From the NCBI RefSeq assembly GCF_012927305.1, contig NZ_JABBGH010000002.1, forward strand, positions 558,001 to 622,000: a DNA stretch of 64,000 bases, in the 5' to 3' direction. Both the position numbers and the translations under genes were made by a program. Source of the DNA: Hymenobacter polaris. Lineage in GTDB: Bacteria; Bacteroidota; Bacteroidia; Cytophagales; Hymenobacteraceae. The notes below the pieces were generated by a model that was not told the DNA's origin, made no database searches, and was given only the letters and a program-made list of their open reading frames with translations. Each line of letters opens with the position of its first letter. Within the stretch, counting starts at the first letter, position 1. Of this stretch, positions 7,503 to 16,667 are shown one piece after another.

Positions 7503-10241
7503 ATGAGACCACTCTACTCGGCTTTCTGTGGGCTGCTTTTTTTGCCGCTTTCGGTGCTGGCGGGTACCATTCGGGGGCGGGTGATGGACGCCCGCACCGG
7601 CGAGCCGCTGGTGGGCGCCATCGTGCACCTGCAGGGCACCCCGCACAACGCCCAGGTGCAGCTCGATGGCACCTTCGTGCTGCGCAACGTGCCGGCCGGC
7701 GAGTACGAGCTGGCCAGCCAGTTTGTGGGCTACCAGGTGCACAGCCAGCACGTGTCGCTGACCACCGCGCAGCCCGACCAGGTGCTGAGCCTGCGCCTGC
7801 GCGATAAAGACAACGCCCTGGAGGAGGTGACCGTACAGGGCCGGCGCGACCCCGAGGGCGAAACCACCGCCCGCCGCGCCGAGCAGCTGGCGCCGAGCAT
7901 CGTGAACGTGGTATCGGCCCAGGCCATTCAGGTGTCGCCCGATATCCAGGTGGCCAACGTGTTACAGCGCGTATCGGGCGTGACGCTGGAGCGCAGCACC
8001 AACGGCGACGGGCGCTACGCCATCCTGCGCGGCATGGACAAGCGCTACAACTACACGCTGGTCAACGGCATCAAGATTCCCAGCCCCGACCCCTACAACC
8101 GCTACGTGCCGCTCGACATCTTCCCGGCCGACCTGCTGCAGCGCCTGGAAGTAACCAAGGCCCTAACGCCCAGCATGGAAGGCGACGCCATCGGCGGGGT
8201 GGTGAACCTGGTGATGAAGGACGCGCCCGCCGAGCGCACCTGGTCGGGGCAGCTGGGCACGGGCTACGGGCAGCTGTTTTTCGACCGCTCGCTCCTGAGC
8301 TTCGACCGCGGCGCCATCAACCGGCAGTCGCCGGCCGCCCGTAACGGCTCGGACTACCAGGCCACCCTAGGCGACTTTCCGTGGGCGAAGTTTTCCAACA
8401 AAACCGCCCTACCCAACCTGCTCGGCAACCTCACCTTTGGCAGCCGCTACGGCCAAAACCAGCGCCTGGGGGTGCTGCTGGCCGGCTCGTACCAGGCCCA
8501 GACCCGCGGCTCGGACGGCTACTTCTACGAAACGGGCATCACCCAGGACAACTACCCCGTGCTGCGCACCCTGCACGTGCAGCAGTACTCGACCCGGCAG
8601 GAGCGCCTAGGGCTGAACGCCAAGCTCGACTACCGCCTCGACAGCCGCAACACGCTGCGCTTCTACGGCGCCTACCTGCAGCTCGACGAGGCCCAGGCCC
8701 GCTTCGAAACCGATACCACCTACAAGGGCATGGCCCGCCCCGACGTGGACCGCCGCCTGCGCTCGCGCCTGCAGCGCCAGAGCATCGCCAACGGCACCCT
8801 GCAGGGCGACCACCAGCTGACCGACCGCCTGAGCGTGAACTGGTCGGCGGTGTATTCGCGGGCGGCCAACAACGTGCCCGATGTAGCTGAGCAGGACCTG
8901 AAGCTGACCACCGCCGGCAATCGCTGGCAGGACGTGAGCCGCATCTGGCTCGACAACACCGACCAGGACAAGGCCGCCTACCTCAACCTGAAGTACCAGC
9001 TGGCTGAGGGCCTGGAGCTGGGCCTAGGGGGCCTCTACCGCGACAAGGACCGCGTGAACCACTACCTGAGCTACCAGCTGCGCGCCTCGGGCCAGCTGGC
9101 CAGCAACGAGCAGGACATCAGCTCGGAGCCTTACTCGGTGTTCAACCCGCAGGGCATTTACGTGGGCAACAACAACTACTCGGCCACCGAGAAAATCGCG
9201 GCCGGCTACGGGCAGCTGCGGCTGGCGCGCGGCGCCTGGGAAGTGCTGGGCGGCCTGCGCGCCGAGCACACCAACCAAGCCTACCTCACCAGCCTGCCCA
9301 TCACGGAGGCCGCCTACAAGGGCCGCCAGCTCTACACCGACTGGCTACCCAGCCTGCACCTGCGCTACGCCCTGAGCGCCCGCCAAAACCTGCGCGCCTC
9401 GTACTTCGCCAGCCTCAGCCGCCCCAGCTTCTTCGAGCTGACGCCCCACAACAACGCGGGCAGCGTGAGTGAGAGCAACATCTACCCCGAGGCCGGCAAC
9501 CCCTACCTGCTGCACACCAAGGCCCAGAACCTGGACTTGCGCTACGAGCTGTTTGGGGCCGGCAACGACCAGGTGATGGTGGGCGCGTTCTACAAGAACC
9601 TGCAAAACCCGATTGAGTACGCCCTGGTGGCGCTGCCCAACACCACCGTGACGGTGTACCAGCCCAGCAACTTCGGCACGGCCACCAACTACGGCTTCGA
9701 GTGGGTGGGCGTCAAGTTCTTCGGGCCCCTGGGGCTGTCCACCAACTACACCTTCACGCACTCCGAAATCACGACCCTAAAGGCCCGCAACGCCACCGCC
9801 GACGATGCCAGCCTGAGTGTGCCTCAGAAGCGCCCCCTGCAAGGCCAGGCCAAGCACGTGGCCAACGCTTCGCTCTTGTATAAGAACCCGGCCCTAGGGC
9901 TCGACGTGCAGCTGGCCTACGTGTACACTGGCGCCCGCATCGTGCAGGTGGGCCAGTACCTGGGCCTCGACTACTGGCAGCGGGCACAATCGCAGCTCGA
10001 CTTTTCGGCCGAGAAGCGCCTGAGCCGGGCCGACAAAGCCCATAGCCTGACGGCCTACGTGAAGGTGCAGAACCTGCTCAACACGCCCTACCAGGTGGAT
10101 ATTCTGGCGCCCGGCGCGCCCGCCTCGGCCGGCAGCCCCGCCACCACGGCCTTCCCCTACCAGGACCGCGCCGACCGCGTGGCCGTCATCAACCAAACTT
10201 ACCGCGCCTACTACCTGGCCGGCCTGCGCTTCCGGTTTTAA
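7503..10241 (+). CDS. TonB-dependent receptor of the phytase locus
   Basis: A 912-residue outer-membrane transporter. Signal peptide about 1-20, carboxypeptidase-like regulatory domain about 22-105 (GTIRGRVMDARTGEPLVGA), plug domain about 125-240 (VLQRVSGVTLERS, ILRGMDKRYNYTLVNG), then a 22-strand-type barrel ending in the usual aromatic LRFRF. It is followed on the same strand by a beta-helix lipoprotein and a phytase, so uptake of phytate or its inositol-phosphate products is the inferred role. No SusD partner is present. A long in-frame region upstream contains the promoter, so ATG 7503 is chosen. Confidence 0.93.
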   Translation: MRPLYSAFCGLLFLPLSVLAGTIRGRVMDARTGEPLVGAIVHLQGTPHNAQVQLDGTFVLRNVPAGEYELASQFVGYQVHSQHVSLTTAQPDQVLSLRLRDKDNALEEVTVQGRRDPEGETTARRAEQLAPSIVNVVSAQAIQVSPDIQVANVLQRVSGVTLERSTNGDGRYAILRGMDKRYNYTLVNGIKIPSPDPYNRYVPLDIFPADLLQRLEVTKALTPSMEGDAIGGVVNLVMKDAPAERTWSGQLGTGYGQLFFDRSLLSFDRGAINRQSPAARNGSDYQATLGDFPWAKFSNKTALPNLLGNLTFGSRYGQNQRLGVLLAGSYQAQTRGSDGYFYETGITQDNYPVLRTLHVQQYSTRQERLGLNAKLDYRLDSRNTLRFYGAYLQLDEAQARFETDTTYKGMARPDVDRRLRSRLQRQSIANGTLQGDHQLTDRLSVNWSAVYSRAANNVPDVAEQDLKLTTAGNRWQDVSRIWLDNTDQDKAAYLNLKYQLAEGLELGLGGLYRDKDRVNHYLSYQLRASGQLASNEQDISSEPYSVFNPQGIYVGNNNYSATEKIAAGYGQLRLARGAWEVLGGLRAEHTNQAYLTSLPITEAAYKGRQLYTDWLPSLHLRYALSARQNLRASYFASLSRPSFFELTPHNNAGSVSESNIYPEAGNPYLLHTKAQNLDLRYELFGAGNDQVMVGAFYKNLQNPIEYALVALPNTTVTVYQPSNFGTATNYGFEWVGVKFFGPLGLSTNYTFTHSEITTLKARNATADDASLSVPQKRPLQGQAKHVANASLLYKNPALGLDVQLAYVYTGARIVQVGQYLGLDYWQRAQSQLDFSAEKRLSRADKAHSLTAYVKVQNLLNTPYQVDILAPGAPASAGSPATTAFPYQDRADRVAVINQTYRAYYLAGLRFRF

Positions 10242-10274
10242 GGTAGCCTCTGCAGGATGGGTCGTCCTTCGCGG

Positions 10275-10400
10275 GGCGCCTCACCCCCCGGCCCCCTCTC
10301 CTTCAGAGAGGGGGAGCCAGTCGACTACCTAATAAAATAAATGCCCGCGCCACCGTGGCTCCCCCTCTCTGAAGGAGAGGGGGCCGGGGGGTGAGGCGCC
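10275..10400. repeat. Perfect 45-bp inverted repeat, family A
   Basis: Arms 10275-10319 and 10356-10400 are perfect reverse complements of 45 nt (CTCACCCCCCGGCCCCCTCT core) around a 36-nt AT-richer loop. It starts 34 nt after the receptor stop. A close relative lies at 11861-11962. Confidence 0.9.
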
Positions 10401-10421
10401 CACCAGAACAACCTGTCTACT

Positions 10422-11819
10422 ATGCGCTTTACTACCCTAGGGCCGGCCGCCGCGCTGCTGCTCGGCACCGCGCTGCTCACCAGCTCCTGCGAGGATATCA
10501 TCGACATTGCCGCGCCCGTGCAAACGGTGGGGCAGGCATTCAGCGGCGACACGCTACGCAGCCCCCTCAAGGGCACCATTGCCGGGCGCACGGCACCCTA
10601 CTACATGGTGGGCGACGTGACCGTAAACGACGGCGACACGCTGCTGCTGCAGCCGGGTGTAAAGATTCTGGTGATTGGCAAGCCCAAGTCGCCCGGCACC
10701 TTCGGGCAGGCCAGCAACAACCCCGGCTTTGTGGTGAATGGCACGCTGCTGAGTCTGGGCACCAAGGCCGCGCCGGTGGTGATGACTATCGCCGACAACC
10801 TTAAGGGCGACCCCACCCAGGCCCAGGCCGTGGCCACCGACCCCGCCTTTAAGGGCTACTGGGGCGGCATCAACGCCGACGGCGCCTCGCTGCTGGTGCT
10901 GCGCTGGACGCAGCTGGGCTACGTGGGCGGCCCCTACGGCGCCAACGCCCCCACCGGCTACGCGGCCGGCGACCCCAAGTACGGCGTGTCGATGCTGGCC
11001 AAGAAAACCACCGCTATGTGCGTTATCGAAGACAGCTACTTCTACGGCAGCGTCGATGACATGATGCGCCTGCAAAGCTGCAAGTTCAGCATCATGCGCA
11101 GCCGCTTCGAGAAGTGTGGCAAAACCGGCGGCGAGGGCATCAACCTCAAGGCCGGCTGCGTGGGCGACGTGGCCTACAATACCTTCGTGGGCGTGGCCAC
11201 CAACGGCAGCAAGGTGGCCTCGGTGGCCGCCGCGCCGGTGCAGGCCAACGTGGCCACCTACAACAACACCTACCTCAACTGCGGCTACCGCCAAACCAAG
11301 TCGGGCCGCGGCGGCTCCATCAACTACGAGGTGCAGGCCGCCGGCCAGATTTACAATAACCTGATTGTCAACTGCCGCTTCGGCCTGCGCCTGCGCTCCG
11401 ACTCGCCGCCCGACCTGACCAACATCAAATACGACAACCAGTACTACTACGGCAACAGCAGCTACCAGGTAGCCGAGTTCAACGCCGCCACGGCCGGCTC
11501 GGTCACGGCCAACCAGCCCCACGACACGCGCGGCACGGCCGGCGCCAACGACCCCAAATTTGTGCTGGCCGACCTGAGCACCGCCGCCGGCACCACCGCC
11601 GCTCCCAGCGCCGCCATGCAGCAGGCCAACTTCTTGAACCCTACCAGCAACCTGCGCCTGCAAGGCAGCTCGCCGGCCCTCAGCAAGGGCAGCACCGCCT
11701 GCGTGCCCCTCAATGCGGTGGGCGGCCTCTCGGTGCGCGGCCTGTTCACGCCCACCCCCAGCCTGCCCGGCCCCGACGCGGGCGCCTACCAATCGGGCAA
11801 CGTGGGCAACCAGCAGTAA
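10422..11819 (+). CDS. Right-handed beta-helix lipoprotein
   Basis: A 465-residue predicted lipoprotein: signal peptide with lipobox LTSSC (Cys about residue 23). From about residue 45 it has the layered VNGTLLSLGTK / GGINADGAS / AYNTFVGVA / YNNLIVNCRFGL pattern of a parallel beta-helix with many N and G turns, as in pectin-lyase-like surface proteins. Catalytic residues cannot be identified. It sits between the TonB receptor and the phytase, each gap holding a long inverted repeat. A surface substrate-binding or capture role in phytate use is inferred from position only. Confidence 0.75.
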   Translation: MRFTTLGPAAALLLGTALLTSSCEDIIDIAAPVQTVGQAFSGDTLRSPLKGTIAGRTAPYYMVGDVTVNDGDTLLLQPGVKILVIGKPKSPGTFGQASNNPGFVVNGTLLSLGTKAAPVVMTIADNLKGDPTQAQAVATDPAFKGYWGGINADGASLLVLRWTQLGYVGGPYGANAPTGYAAGDPKYGVSMLAKKTTAMCVIEDSYFYGSVDDMMRLQSCKFSIMRSRFEKCGKTGGEGINLKAGCVGDVAYNTFVGVATNGSKVASVAAAPVQANVATYNNTYLNCGYRQTKSGRGGSINYEVQAAGQIYNNLIVNCRFGLRLRSDSPPDLTNIKYDNQYYYGNSSYQVAEFNAATAGSVTANQPHDTRGTAGANDPKFVLADLSTAAGTTAAPSAAMQQANFLNPTSNLRLQGSSPALSKGSTACVPLNAVGGLSVRGLFTPTPSLPGPDAGAYQSGNVGNQQ

Positions 11820-11860
11820 CCCTAGGGCCCCGGTCGTTACATATTGCCCTTTGCGCTTAA

Positions 11861-11962
11861 CCTCACCCCCGGCCCCTCTCCTTCGGGAGAGGGGAGCCTG
11901 ACGATTACCGCTTGGGGCCGCCGTGGCTCCCCTCTCCCGAAGGAGAGGGGCCGGGGGTGAGG
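11861..11962. repeat. Perfect 38-bp inverted repeat, family A
   Basis: Arms 11861-11898 and 11925-11962 are exact reverse complements of 38 nt. They share the CTCACCCCCGGCCCCTCTCC motif with the repeat at 10275-10400. The repeat starts 42 nt after the lipoprotein stop and 46 nt before the phytase start. Confidence 0.9.
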
Positions 11963-12008
11963 TCTCCTCCGGGCGACTCGTTATATTTTCATTCTGCCTA
12001 ATTACCTT

Positions 12009-13139
12009 ATGCTCTTCGCCACCCTCCGCCTGCCCGCCGCGCTGGCCCTGGCCCTAGGCCCCCTGGTGCTGCTGCCCACCGGCTGCCAGCACGCCGCCCA
12101 GGCCACCAGCAGTACGCCGGCCGCCCTCGCCGCCGACGGCACCAACACCGGGCCCGGCGTGGTGCGCCCAGTGGTCGTGACCCAGCCCGTGCGCTACGAC
12201 ACCGACGACCCCGCCATCTGGGTCAATGCCCAAGACCCGGCCCGGAGTCTGGTCATCGGCACCGATAAGGATTCGGACGGCGGCCTGTACGTATTCGACC
12301 TGCAAGGCAAGGAAGTGCCCGGCAAAACCGTGCACGGCCTCAAGCGCCCCAACAACGTGGACCTGGCCTACGGCCTGCCCCTAGGGGGCCAGCCTACCGA
12401 TTTTGCTCTCGTCACTGAGCGCGAAACCGGCCTGTTGCGCGCCTACCGCCTGCCCGATATGCACCCGCTCGACTACGGCAACCTGGCCGTATTTGCGGGC
12501 GCGCCGGCCGAGGAGCGGATGCCCATGGGCATCGCCATCTACACCCGGCCCAGCGATGGGGCCATGTTTGCCGTGGTGGGGCGCAAAACCGGCCCTAGGG
12601 AGGGCTACCTGACCCAGTACCGCCTCGCCGACGACGGCCAGGGCCAACTCACCATGACGCTGGTGCGCACCTTCGGCACCTGGAGCGGCAAGAAGGAAAT
12701 CGAGTCCATCGCCGTCGATAACGAGCTGGGCTTCATCTACTACTCCGACGAGGGCGTGGGCGTGCGCAAGTACTACGCCGACCCAGCCAAGGGCAACGCC
12801 GAGCTGGCCTTGTTTGCCCGCACCGGCTTTGCCGAAGACCATGAGGGCATCAGCATCTACAAAACTGGCCCCCGCACCGGCTACCTCCTGGTGAGCGACC
12901 AGGGCGCCAGCACTTTCCGCTTCTTCCCGCGCCAGGGCACCGCCACCGACCCCAACGCCCACCCCGAGCTGCGCGCCGTGCCCGTGGCCGCCCATTTCAG
13001 CGACGGCTCCGACGTCACCAACGTGCCCCTGAACGCGCAGTTTCCGCACGGCCTGTTCGTGGCTATGTCCGACAATAAAACCTTCCACTACTACCGCTGG
13101 GAGGATATGCTGGGTAAAAACCTGCAGGCGGTGCGGTAA
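12009..13139 (+). CDS. Beta-propeller phytase (lipoprotein)
   Basis: A 376-residue phytase of the BPP family, which removes phosphate from myo-inositol hexakisphosphate in a calcium-dependent manner. It has a lipoprotein signal (LPTGC). Propeller and calcium/phosphate-site motifs are clear: YDTDDPAIWV, GTDKDSDGGLYVFDL, KRPNNVDLAYG, TERETGLLRAYRL, AEDHEGISIY and LVSDQGASTFRFF. It acts at the cell surface or in the periplasm and, with the upstream TonB receptor, would supply inositol phosphates and phosphate. It is the last gene of the plus-strand set; a 15-bp hairpin follows at 13141-13198. Confidence 0.93.
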   Translation: MLFATLRLPAALALALGPLVLLPTGCQHAAQATSSTPAALAADGTNTGPGVVRPVVVTQPVRYDTDDPAIWVNAQDPARSLVIGTDKDSDGGLYVFDLQGKEVPGKTVHGLKRPNNVDLAYGLPLGGQPTDFALVTERETGLLRAYRLPDMHPLDYGNLAVFAGAPAEERMPMGIAIYTRPSDGAMFAVVGRKTGPREGYLTQYRLADDGQGQLTMTLVRTFGTWSGKKEIESIAVDNELGFIYYSDEGVGVRKYYADPAKGNAELALFARTGFAEDHEGISIYKTGPRTGYLLVSDQGASTFRFFPRQGTATDPNAHPELRAVPVAAHFSDGSDVTNVPLNAQFPHGLFVAMSDNKTFHYYRWEDMLGKNLQAVR

Positions 13140-13140
13140 A

Positions 13141-13198
13141 CGCATTTCGCCCGCCTTGCGCGGTGCAGCTAGCATCCGGGCAGGGCGGGCGAAATGCG
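13141..13198. terminator. Hairpin between convergent genes
   Basis: A perfect 15-bp inverted repeat, CGCATTTCGCCCGCC at 13141-13155 and its complement at 13184-13198, 2 nt after the phytase stop and 24 nt from the stop of the opposing MFS gene. It lacks a T-run, so terminator activity is likely but not certain. Confidence 0.5.
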
Positions 13199-13221
13199 CA
13201 GGCTACGTGGCCGGCTAGGAC

Positions 13222-14631
13222 CTACAGGTGCGAGCTGTCGCGGGCCAGCGCATCGTAGCCTACGCGCACGTGCTCGTCCTCGAAGGGGAAGGGCGCGGCC
13301 TCGTTGTCGTCTACGCGCAGCGTGAGCAGGCCCGCGATGATGAGCAGCACGCCGCCCAGCACCACCACGTTGAGCGGGTCGAGGGCGGGAAACTGCTTCA
13401 TCAGGGCCGGCAGGCCTAGGGAGGCGCACACCTGGGGCAGCACGATAAAGCCGTTGAACACGCCCATGAAGTGCCCCATCTGCTTGGCTGGGATGGCGCC
13501 GGCCAGCATGGCGTAGGGGATGGACAGGATGCTCGTCCAGGCGATGCCGACGCCCACCATGGCCACCAGCAGCATCCAGGGCTCGGTGATGAAGGCGAAG
13601 GAAAACAGCCCCAGGCCGCCCGCCACCAGGCACACCAGGTGCGTCACCTTGCGGTTGAGCTTGCGAGCCACCATCGGCAGCAGCAGGCTAAAGGCGGCCG
13701 ACACGCCGCTGTACATGGCGAAGGCCTGGCCCACGAAGTTAGCGCCCTCGTTAAAGGCCGCCGACTTGGTATCGGTGGTGTGGTAGAGGTGCTTGGTAAC
13801 GGCCAGGGTGGCAAAAATCCACATGCAAAACAGGCCGAACCAGGTGAAAAACTGCACCGGCGCGAGTTGCTTCATCACCTTGGGCATGTGGGCCACGCCC
13901 GAGAATGTTTCCCGAACGCCCTGCCAGAAGGTGGTGCTGTTCTTTTCCCGCGCAAAGGCGTCCAGGTCTTCGGGCGGGTACTCGCGGCTGGTTACTACTG
14001 TGTACACCACGCACAGGAAGAAGGCCGCCGCGCCGATGTAGTAGGAAAACTTAACGGAGTTGGGCACGATGCCGTCGGGGGCTTCGTTGGCCACGCCCAG
14101 GCTGGTGAGGATGCTGGGCAGCAGCGAGGCCACCACCGCCCCGATGCCAATGAAGAACGACTGCATGGCGAAGCCGCTGGTGTGCTGCTCGCTGGGTAGC
14201 ATATCGCCCACAAAGGCCCGAAACGGCTCCATCGAAATGTTGATGCTGGCGTCCATTATCCACAACATGCCGCCCGCTATCCACAGGGCTGGCGAGTTGG
14301 GCATGATGAGCATGGCCAGCGACGCCAGAATGGCGCCCACCAGGAAGAAGGGCCGCCGCCGGCCCCAGCGCGGGCTCCAGGTGCGGTCCGACAAGTAGCC
14401 GATGATGGGCTGCACCACGAGGCCCGTGAGCGGCGCCGCCACCCACAGAATCGGGATGTCGTCGGCGTTGGCCCCGAGGTTGGAGAAGATGCGGCTGGTG
14501 TTGGCGTTTTGCAGCGCAAAGCCAAACTGGATGCCCATGAAGCCAAAGCTCATGTTCCATATTTGCCAGAACGTGAGCCGCGGCTTCACGCGCGAGCCGG
14601 AGGAATTGAGAGTAACGGAGGAGCCGGCCAT
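13222..14631 (-). CDS. MFS sugar transporter (SLC45-like)
   Basis: A 469-residue transporter with about 12 membrane segments. The motif SDRTWSPRWGRRRPF between segments 2 and 3 and the N-terminal FWQIWNMSFGFMGIQFGFAL are typical of the bacterial MFS group related to SLC45 sugar/proton symporters. It is the last gene of the minus-strand series neopullulanase, (GxxExxY), amylase, MFS. Uptake of maltose or short maltodextrins released by the amylases is the straightforward inference. The gap to the amylase gene holds a family-B inverted repeat, so it may have its own promoter. Confidence 0.85.
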   Translation of the reverse strand: MAGSSVTLNSSGSRVKPRLTFWQIWNMSFGFMGIQFGFALQNANTSRIFSNLGANADDIPILWVAAPLTGLVVQPIIGYLSDRTWSPRWGRRRPFFLVGAILASLAMLIMPNSPALWIAGGMLWIMDASINISMEPFRAFVGDMLPSEQHTSGFAMQSFFIGIGAVVASLLPSILTSLGVANEAPDGIVPNSVKFSYYIGAAAFFLCVVYTVVTSREYPPEDLDAFAREKNSTTFWQGVRETFSGVAHMPKVMKQLAPVQFFTWFGLFCMWIFATLAVTKHLYHTTDTKSAAFNEGANFVGQAFAMYSGVSAAFSLLLPMVARKLNRKVTHLVCLVAGGLGLFSFAFITEPWMLLVAMVGVGIAWTSILSIPYAMLAGAIPAKQMGHFMGVFNGFIVLPQVCASLGLPALMKQFPALDPLNVVVLGGVLLIIAGLLTLRVDDNEAAPFPFEDEHVRVGYDALARDSSHL

Positions 14632-14736
14632 GAGGAAGGCGAATAAGGGTGGGAAAAGCGGAGTTGAAAGTTACGGCTGGTGGCGCGTAGAACTGGGAAC
14701 AAAGAACTTATAACTCAGAGCATGTTTCAAAATTGG

Positions 14737-14834
14737 AAAAGAACGTCATGCGGAGCCTATCGAAGCATCTCTACTGCGCCACCTAGGGGTTGTTCGGTAG
14801 AGATGCTTCGACAGGCTCCGCATGACGTTCTTTT
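14737..14834. repeat. Inverted repeat, family B, copy 1
   Basis: Arms 14737-14774 and 14797-14834 are near-perfect complements containing GAACGTCATG, CGAAGCATCTCTAC and neighbours. The loop carries a CCTAGG word. It lies 41 nt downstream of the amylase stop. Other family-B copies are at 48122, 52704, 54524 and 61566. Confidence 0.88.
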
Positions 14835-14874
14835 TGCCTACCATCCACATACCTCAGTCTAAGTTATTTGCGCT

Positions 14875-16650
14875 CTATTGCGGCTTGATTTCCAGCACCA
14901 GGGCCCCTAGGGGGGGCAGCGCCACCGGGTGGTTGCCGGGCTGGGCCGGGCCATTGCCCAGCAGGTCGCGCAGGGTATAGGCGCGCTGGGCATCGAGGCC
15001 CATGGCCTGCCAGGCGGCGGGCGGAATGGCCAGGGTGGGCGAGTAGGTTTGCGAGTCGCTGAAGTTGACGACCACCAGCACTTGCTGGCCCTGGGTGTAG
15101 CGCAGGTAGGCGTAGAGCTTGCTGGCGTCGTAGCCCTGGCCGGCCTTGTTAGCCGCTTGCAGCTCGTAGAACTGGCCGGCCCGGATGGCCTCGCTGCTGC
15201 CCGCGAGACGCAGCAGGCGCACGTAGAAATCGCGCAGGCGCTGCTGCTCGGCGCTCAGGCGGGCCCCGTCAAACTTGCCCTGGTTCATCCATTTCTGGTG
15301 TTCGGGCACGCCCCAGTAGTCGAAGATGCTGGTGCGGCCGTCGGCGCTCGAAAAGCCCTCATTGCCGCGCGCGGGCTCGCCCACCTCCTGGCCGAAGTAC
15401 ACCATGACGGGCCCGCTGCCTAGGGTGGCCGACACGGTCATGGCCGGGATGGCGCGGCGCGGGTCGGTGGCGAAGTCGGGGCTGGCGATGCGCTGCTCGT
15501 CGTGGTTTTCCAGGAAGCGCAGCATCTTACTGCCGAAGCCGGCGCTTTCCTGGCTCCACACGTGGGTGATGTCCTCGGTGCGGCCTTCCTGGCGCATCAG
15601 CCGGCGCAGGCCGTCGTAGAGGCCCACTTTGTCGTAGAGGTAGTCGAAGTGGCCCTTGGTGAAGTAGGTGCCGTACTCGCGCGGGTTGTAGGCCTCGCCG
15701 ATGAACACGAGGCTGGGCTTCACCTTTTTCAGCTCGGGAATGACCCAGGCCCAGAACTCGACGGGCACCATCTCGGCCATGTCGCAGCGGAAGCCGTCCA
15801 CGTCCTTCTGGGCCCAGAACACCAAGATGTCGCGCATCTGGCGCCAGGTATTCGGGATGGGGTCGAAGTGCGTGGCGTGGCCGTGCAGGTAGTCCACGCC
15901 GTAGTTGAGTTTGATGGTCTCGAACCAGTCGTTGATAGTGGGCGCGGCCGAGAATACGTCGTTGCCGGTGGCCTTAGCCGGAAACTCCTCGTACTTGCCG
16001 TCCTCGCGCGGCCCTTGCAGCGGCCCTAGGGGGTTGTAGCCGGCGGGCACCACAAAGTGCTGGTTGGGCAGGTAGTAGAAGTTGTTATTGGGCGCGAAGG
16101 CCTGGGTTTTGTCGTCCTGCGCCCCTAGGTCCTGCACGCCGGCCGGGTGGGCATCCGAGTGGTAGGAGCGGGCCACGTGATTGGGGATGAAGTCCATGAG
16201 CACCTGCAGGCCGTGGGCGTGGGTGCGCTTGATGAGGGCTTCGTACTCGGCCATGCGGGCGTGCACGTTCACGGCTAGGTCGGGGGCCACGTCGTAGTAG
16301 TCCTTCACGGCGTAGGGCGAGCCGGCGCGGCCCTTCACCACGTCAGCATCATCGGCCGGTATGCCGGGGTAGGCGGTCATGGTGGCGTGCTCCAGCACCC
16401 CGGTGTACCACACGTGCGAAAAGCCCATGTCCTTGATTTGGGTCAGGGCCAGGTCGTTGATGTCGTTGAATTTGCCGCAGCCGTTTTCCTGGATGGTGCC
16501 GTAGGTTTTGTTCAGGGCCACCTTGTTGCCGAACAGGCGCGGCAGCAGCTGGTAGATGAGCAGCTTGTGGTCCTGCGGGGTTTCGGCGGTGGTGTTGGGG
16601 TCTTGGGCGTAGGTCACGAGTGGGAGTAGCAGGGCTAGGAGGAGTTTCAT
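14875..16650 (-). CDS. GH13 alpha-amylase family enzyme
   Basis: A 591-residue secreted GH13 glycoside hydrolase. Signal peptide about 1-15. Conserved regions: DFIPNHV (about 153-159), GFRCDMAE with nucleophile Asp290, FIGEAY with acid/base Glu319, and FLENHDEQR with Asp384. A C-terminal beta-sandwich follows (about 490-591). Its N terminus (LLIYQLLPRLFGN) resembles periplasmic amylases that work on maltooligosaccharides. It lies downstream of the neopullulanase-like gene and upstream of the MFS sugar transporter; a GxxExxY cassette separates it from the former. Exact cleavage specificity cannot be read from sequence. Confidence 0.92.
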   Translation of the reverse strand: MKLLLALLLPLVTYAQDPNTTAETPQDHKLLIYQLLPRLFGNKVALNKTYGTIQENGCGKFNDINDLALTQIKDMGFSHVWYTGVLEHATMTAYPGIPADDADVVKGRAGSPYAVKDYYDVAPDLAVNVHARMAEYEALIKRTHAHGLQVLMDFIPNHVARSYHSDAHPAGVQDLGAQDDKTQAFAPNNNFYYLPNQHFVVPAGYNPLGPLQGPREDGKYEEFPAKATGNDVFSAAPTINDWFETIKLNYGVDYLHGHATHFDPIPNTWRQMRDILVFWAQKDVDGFRCDMAEMVPVEFWAWVIPELKKVKPSLVFIGEAYNPREYGTYFTKGHFDYLYDKVGLYDGLRRLMRQEGRTEDITHVWSQESAGFGSKMLRFLENHDEQRIASPDFATDPRRAIPAMTVSATLGSGPVMVYFGQEVGEPARGNEGFSSADGRTSIFDYWGVPEHQKWMNQGKFDGARLSAEQQRLRDFYVRLLRLAGSSEAIRAGQFYELQAANKAGQGYDASKLYAYLRYTQGQQVLVVVNFSDSQTYSPTLAIPPAAWQAMGLDAQRAYTLRDLLGNGPAQPGNHPVALPPLGALVLEIKPQ

Positions 16651-16667
16651 GTGGGTGGGAGGTGCGA

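Noticed and set aside
10554..11792. A 412-codon frame antisense to the beta-helix lipoprotein
   Set aside because: The sense frame has a signal peptide, lipobox and repeat structure; the antisense product is low-complexity Gly/Ala/Val/His.
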